Positions 63,734 through 64,000 of a DNA stretch of 64,000 nt are shown here, one piece after another. The stretch comes from Aquaspirillum serpens DSM 68 (lineage in GTDB: Bacteria; Pseudomonadota; Gammaproteobacteria; Burkholderiales; Aquaspirillaceae). The notes under the pieces were generated by a model, which saw only the letters and a list, made by a program, of their open reading frames with translations, did not search any database and was not told the DNA's origin. The DNA lies in the NCBI RefSeq assembly GCF_000420525.1, contig NZ_ATVC01000002.1:29056-93055 (forward strand), in the 5' to 3' direction. The position numbers and the translations under genes were made by a program. Positions within the stretch are counted from its first letter, which is position 1; each line of letters starts with the position of its first letter.

Positions 63734-64000
63734 TTATTGTGAAGCGCAGACATGGTTACCCCTATCGACACTCCCAACATCAGGCGTATTTACAGCCGCC
63801 ATTGGCGAGACGGCAGTCTCGCCAATGCGGGCAAGGTTCCGACTTGCATTCAAGTCGCTGTGCGCCCGCAGACCACAGTGAGGGCACTCGAAACGATGTT
63901 TCGAGCGCTTCCCCAATCCTCCACAACACGAGCAGGTCTGGCTGGTGTAGGCCGGGTTGACGTATTCGACCGCGATGCCTGCTGCCTTGGCCTTGTATTC
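63734..64000 (-). CDS. tnpB: TnpB (IS605 OrfB) RNA-guided nuclease, C-terminal fragment
   Basis: The last 88 residues are visible and the frame is open to the window edge. They contain the zinc ribbon (CSCCG ... CPHCG) and the third RuvC aspartate in [15 protein letters not shown], both typical of TnpB, a guide-RNA-directed DNA endonuclease ancestral to Cas12. The tail after this ([20 protein letters not shown]) is variable in the family. Activity cannot be judged without the rest. Confidence 0.88.
   Translation of the reverse strand, partial: EYKAKAAGIAVEYVNPAYTSQTCSCCGGLGKRSKHRFECPHCGLRAHSDLNASRNLARIGETAVSPMAAVNTPDVGSVDRGNHVCASQ

Larger units (their letters stand above)
63708..64000 (-). 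mobile_element. IS200/IS605-type element, right end (continues past window)
   Basis: From just after the mnhC stop the sequence is that of the 3' end of a tnpB-carrying element: a subterminal hairpin (63713-63730), then the tnpB C-terminus. The right end faces mnhC. The left end and any tnpA lie outside the window. Such elements transpose as single strands and make no target duplication. Confidence 0.8.

Noticed and set aside
1..64000. CRISPR arrays, tRNA or rRNA genes, prophage
   Set aside because: No regularly spaced repeats, cloverleaf-like or ribosomal sequences, and no phage structural genes were seen on reading.

Overview
The window comes from an aerobic, respiring member of the Pseudomonadota (beta/gamma side; the exact genus cannot be read from the sequence). 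Pointers to this are the aruC-F-G arginine succinyltransferase genes behind a sigma-54-type promoter, a MerR-controlled liu leucine-degradation operon, actP with its DUF485 partner, malate synthase A, FabI, Mpl, the CcoI/CcoS oxidase-maturation pair, a Mrp antiporter with fused A+B subunits, and many sensor kinases. Gene density is high and most intergenic gaps are short. No rRNA, tRNA or CRISPR array was seen.

Layout. 1-3.4 kb: AST arginine catabolism on the minus strand, with aruF and astC both disturbed by short tandem duplications. 3.7-8.0 kb: a membrane chemoreceptor and a hybrid histidine kinase/OmpR regulator pair. 8.2-11.9 kb: acyl-CoA ligase, DUF485, actP. 12-22.9 kb: a second acyl-CoA ligase divergent from liuR, then liuABCDE and acetoacetyl-CoA synthetase; together they take isovaleryl-CoA to acetyl-CoA and acetoacetate and re-activate the acetoacetate. 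23-30.6 kb: sialidase-like exported protein plus membrane protein, a patatin/barrel type Vd protein, a HisC-like aminotransferase, a frameshifted YbhP-like gene with clsB, and a small secreted PPC-like protein.

30.7-39.7 kb is a defence island: a hipA-hipB toxin-antitoxin pair in reversed gene order, rarD, then a RADAR anti-phage operon (rdrA ATPase, rdrB adenosine deaminase, a four-helix membrane accessory protein). A possible 35-residue ORF sits between rdrA and rdrB and overlaps the rdrB start. The island ends at a bidirectional terminator.

39.7-53.9 kb is largely housekeeping: a YejA-like binding protein, fabI, a LysR regulator divergent from aceB, ccoI-ccoS, an MFS carrier, a thioesterase, a three-gene ABC exporter, an enoyl-CoA hydratase and a STAS protein. 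54-58.7 kb is a four-gene signalling operon (PAS kinase, membrane kinase, lone receiver, receiver-PAS-PAS-GGDEF). 58.9-64 kb holds mpl and the start of a mrp operon (mnhA/B fusion, mnhC), cut by an IS200/IS605-type element whose tnpB runs off the window.

The most unusual window-wide pattern is a set of five perfect short tandem duplications (4, 5, 15, 19 and 25 bp). Three of them break reading frames, and removing exactly one copy in each restores a full-length family member.
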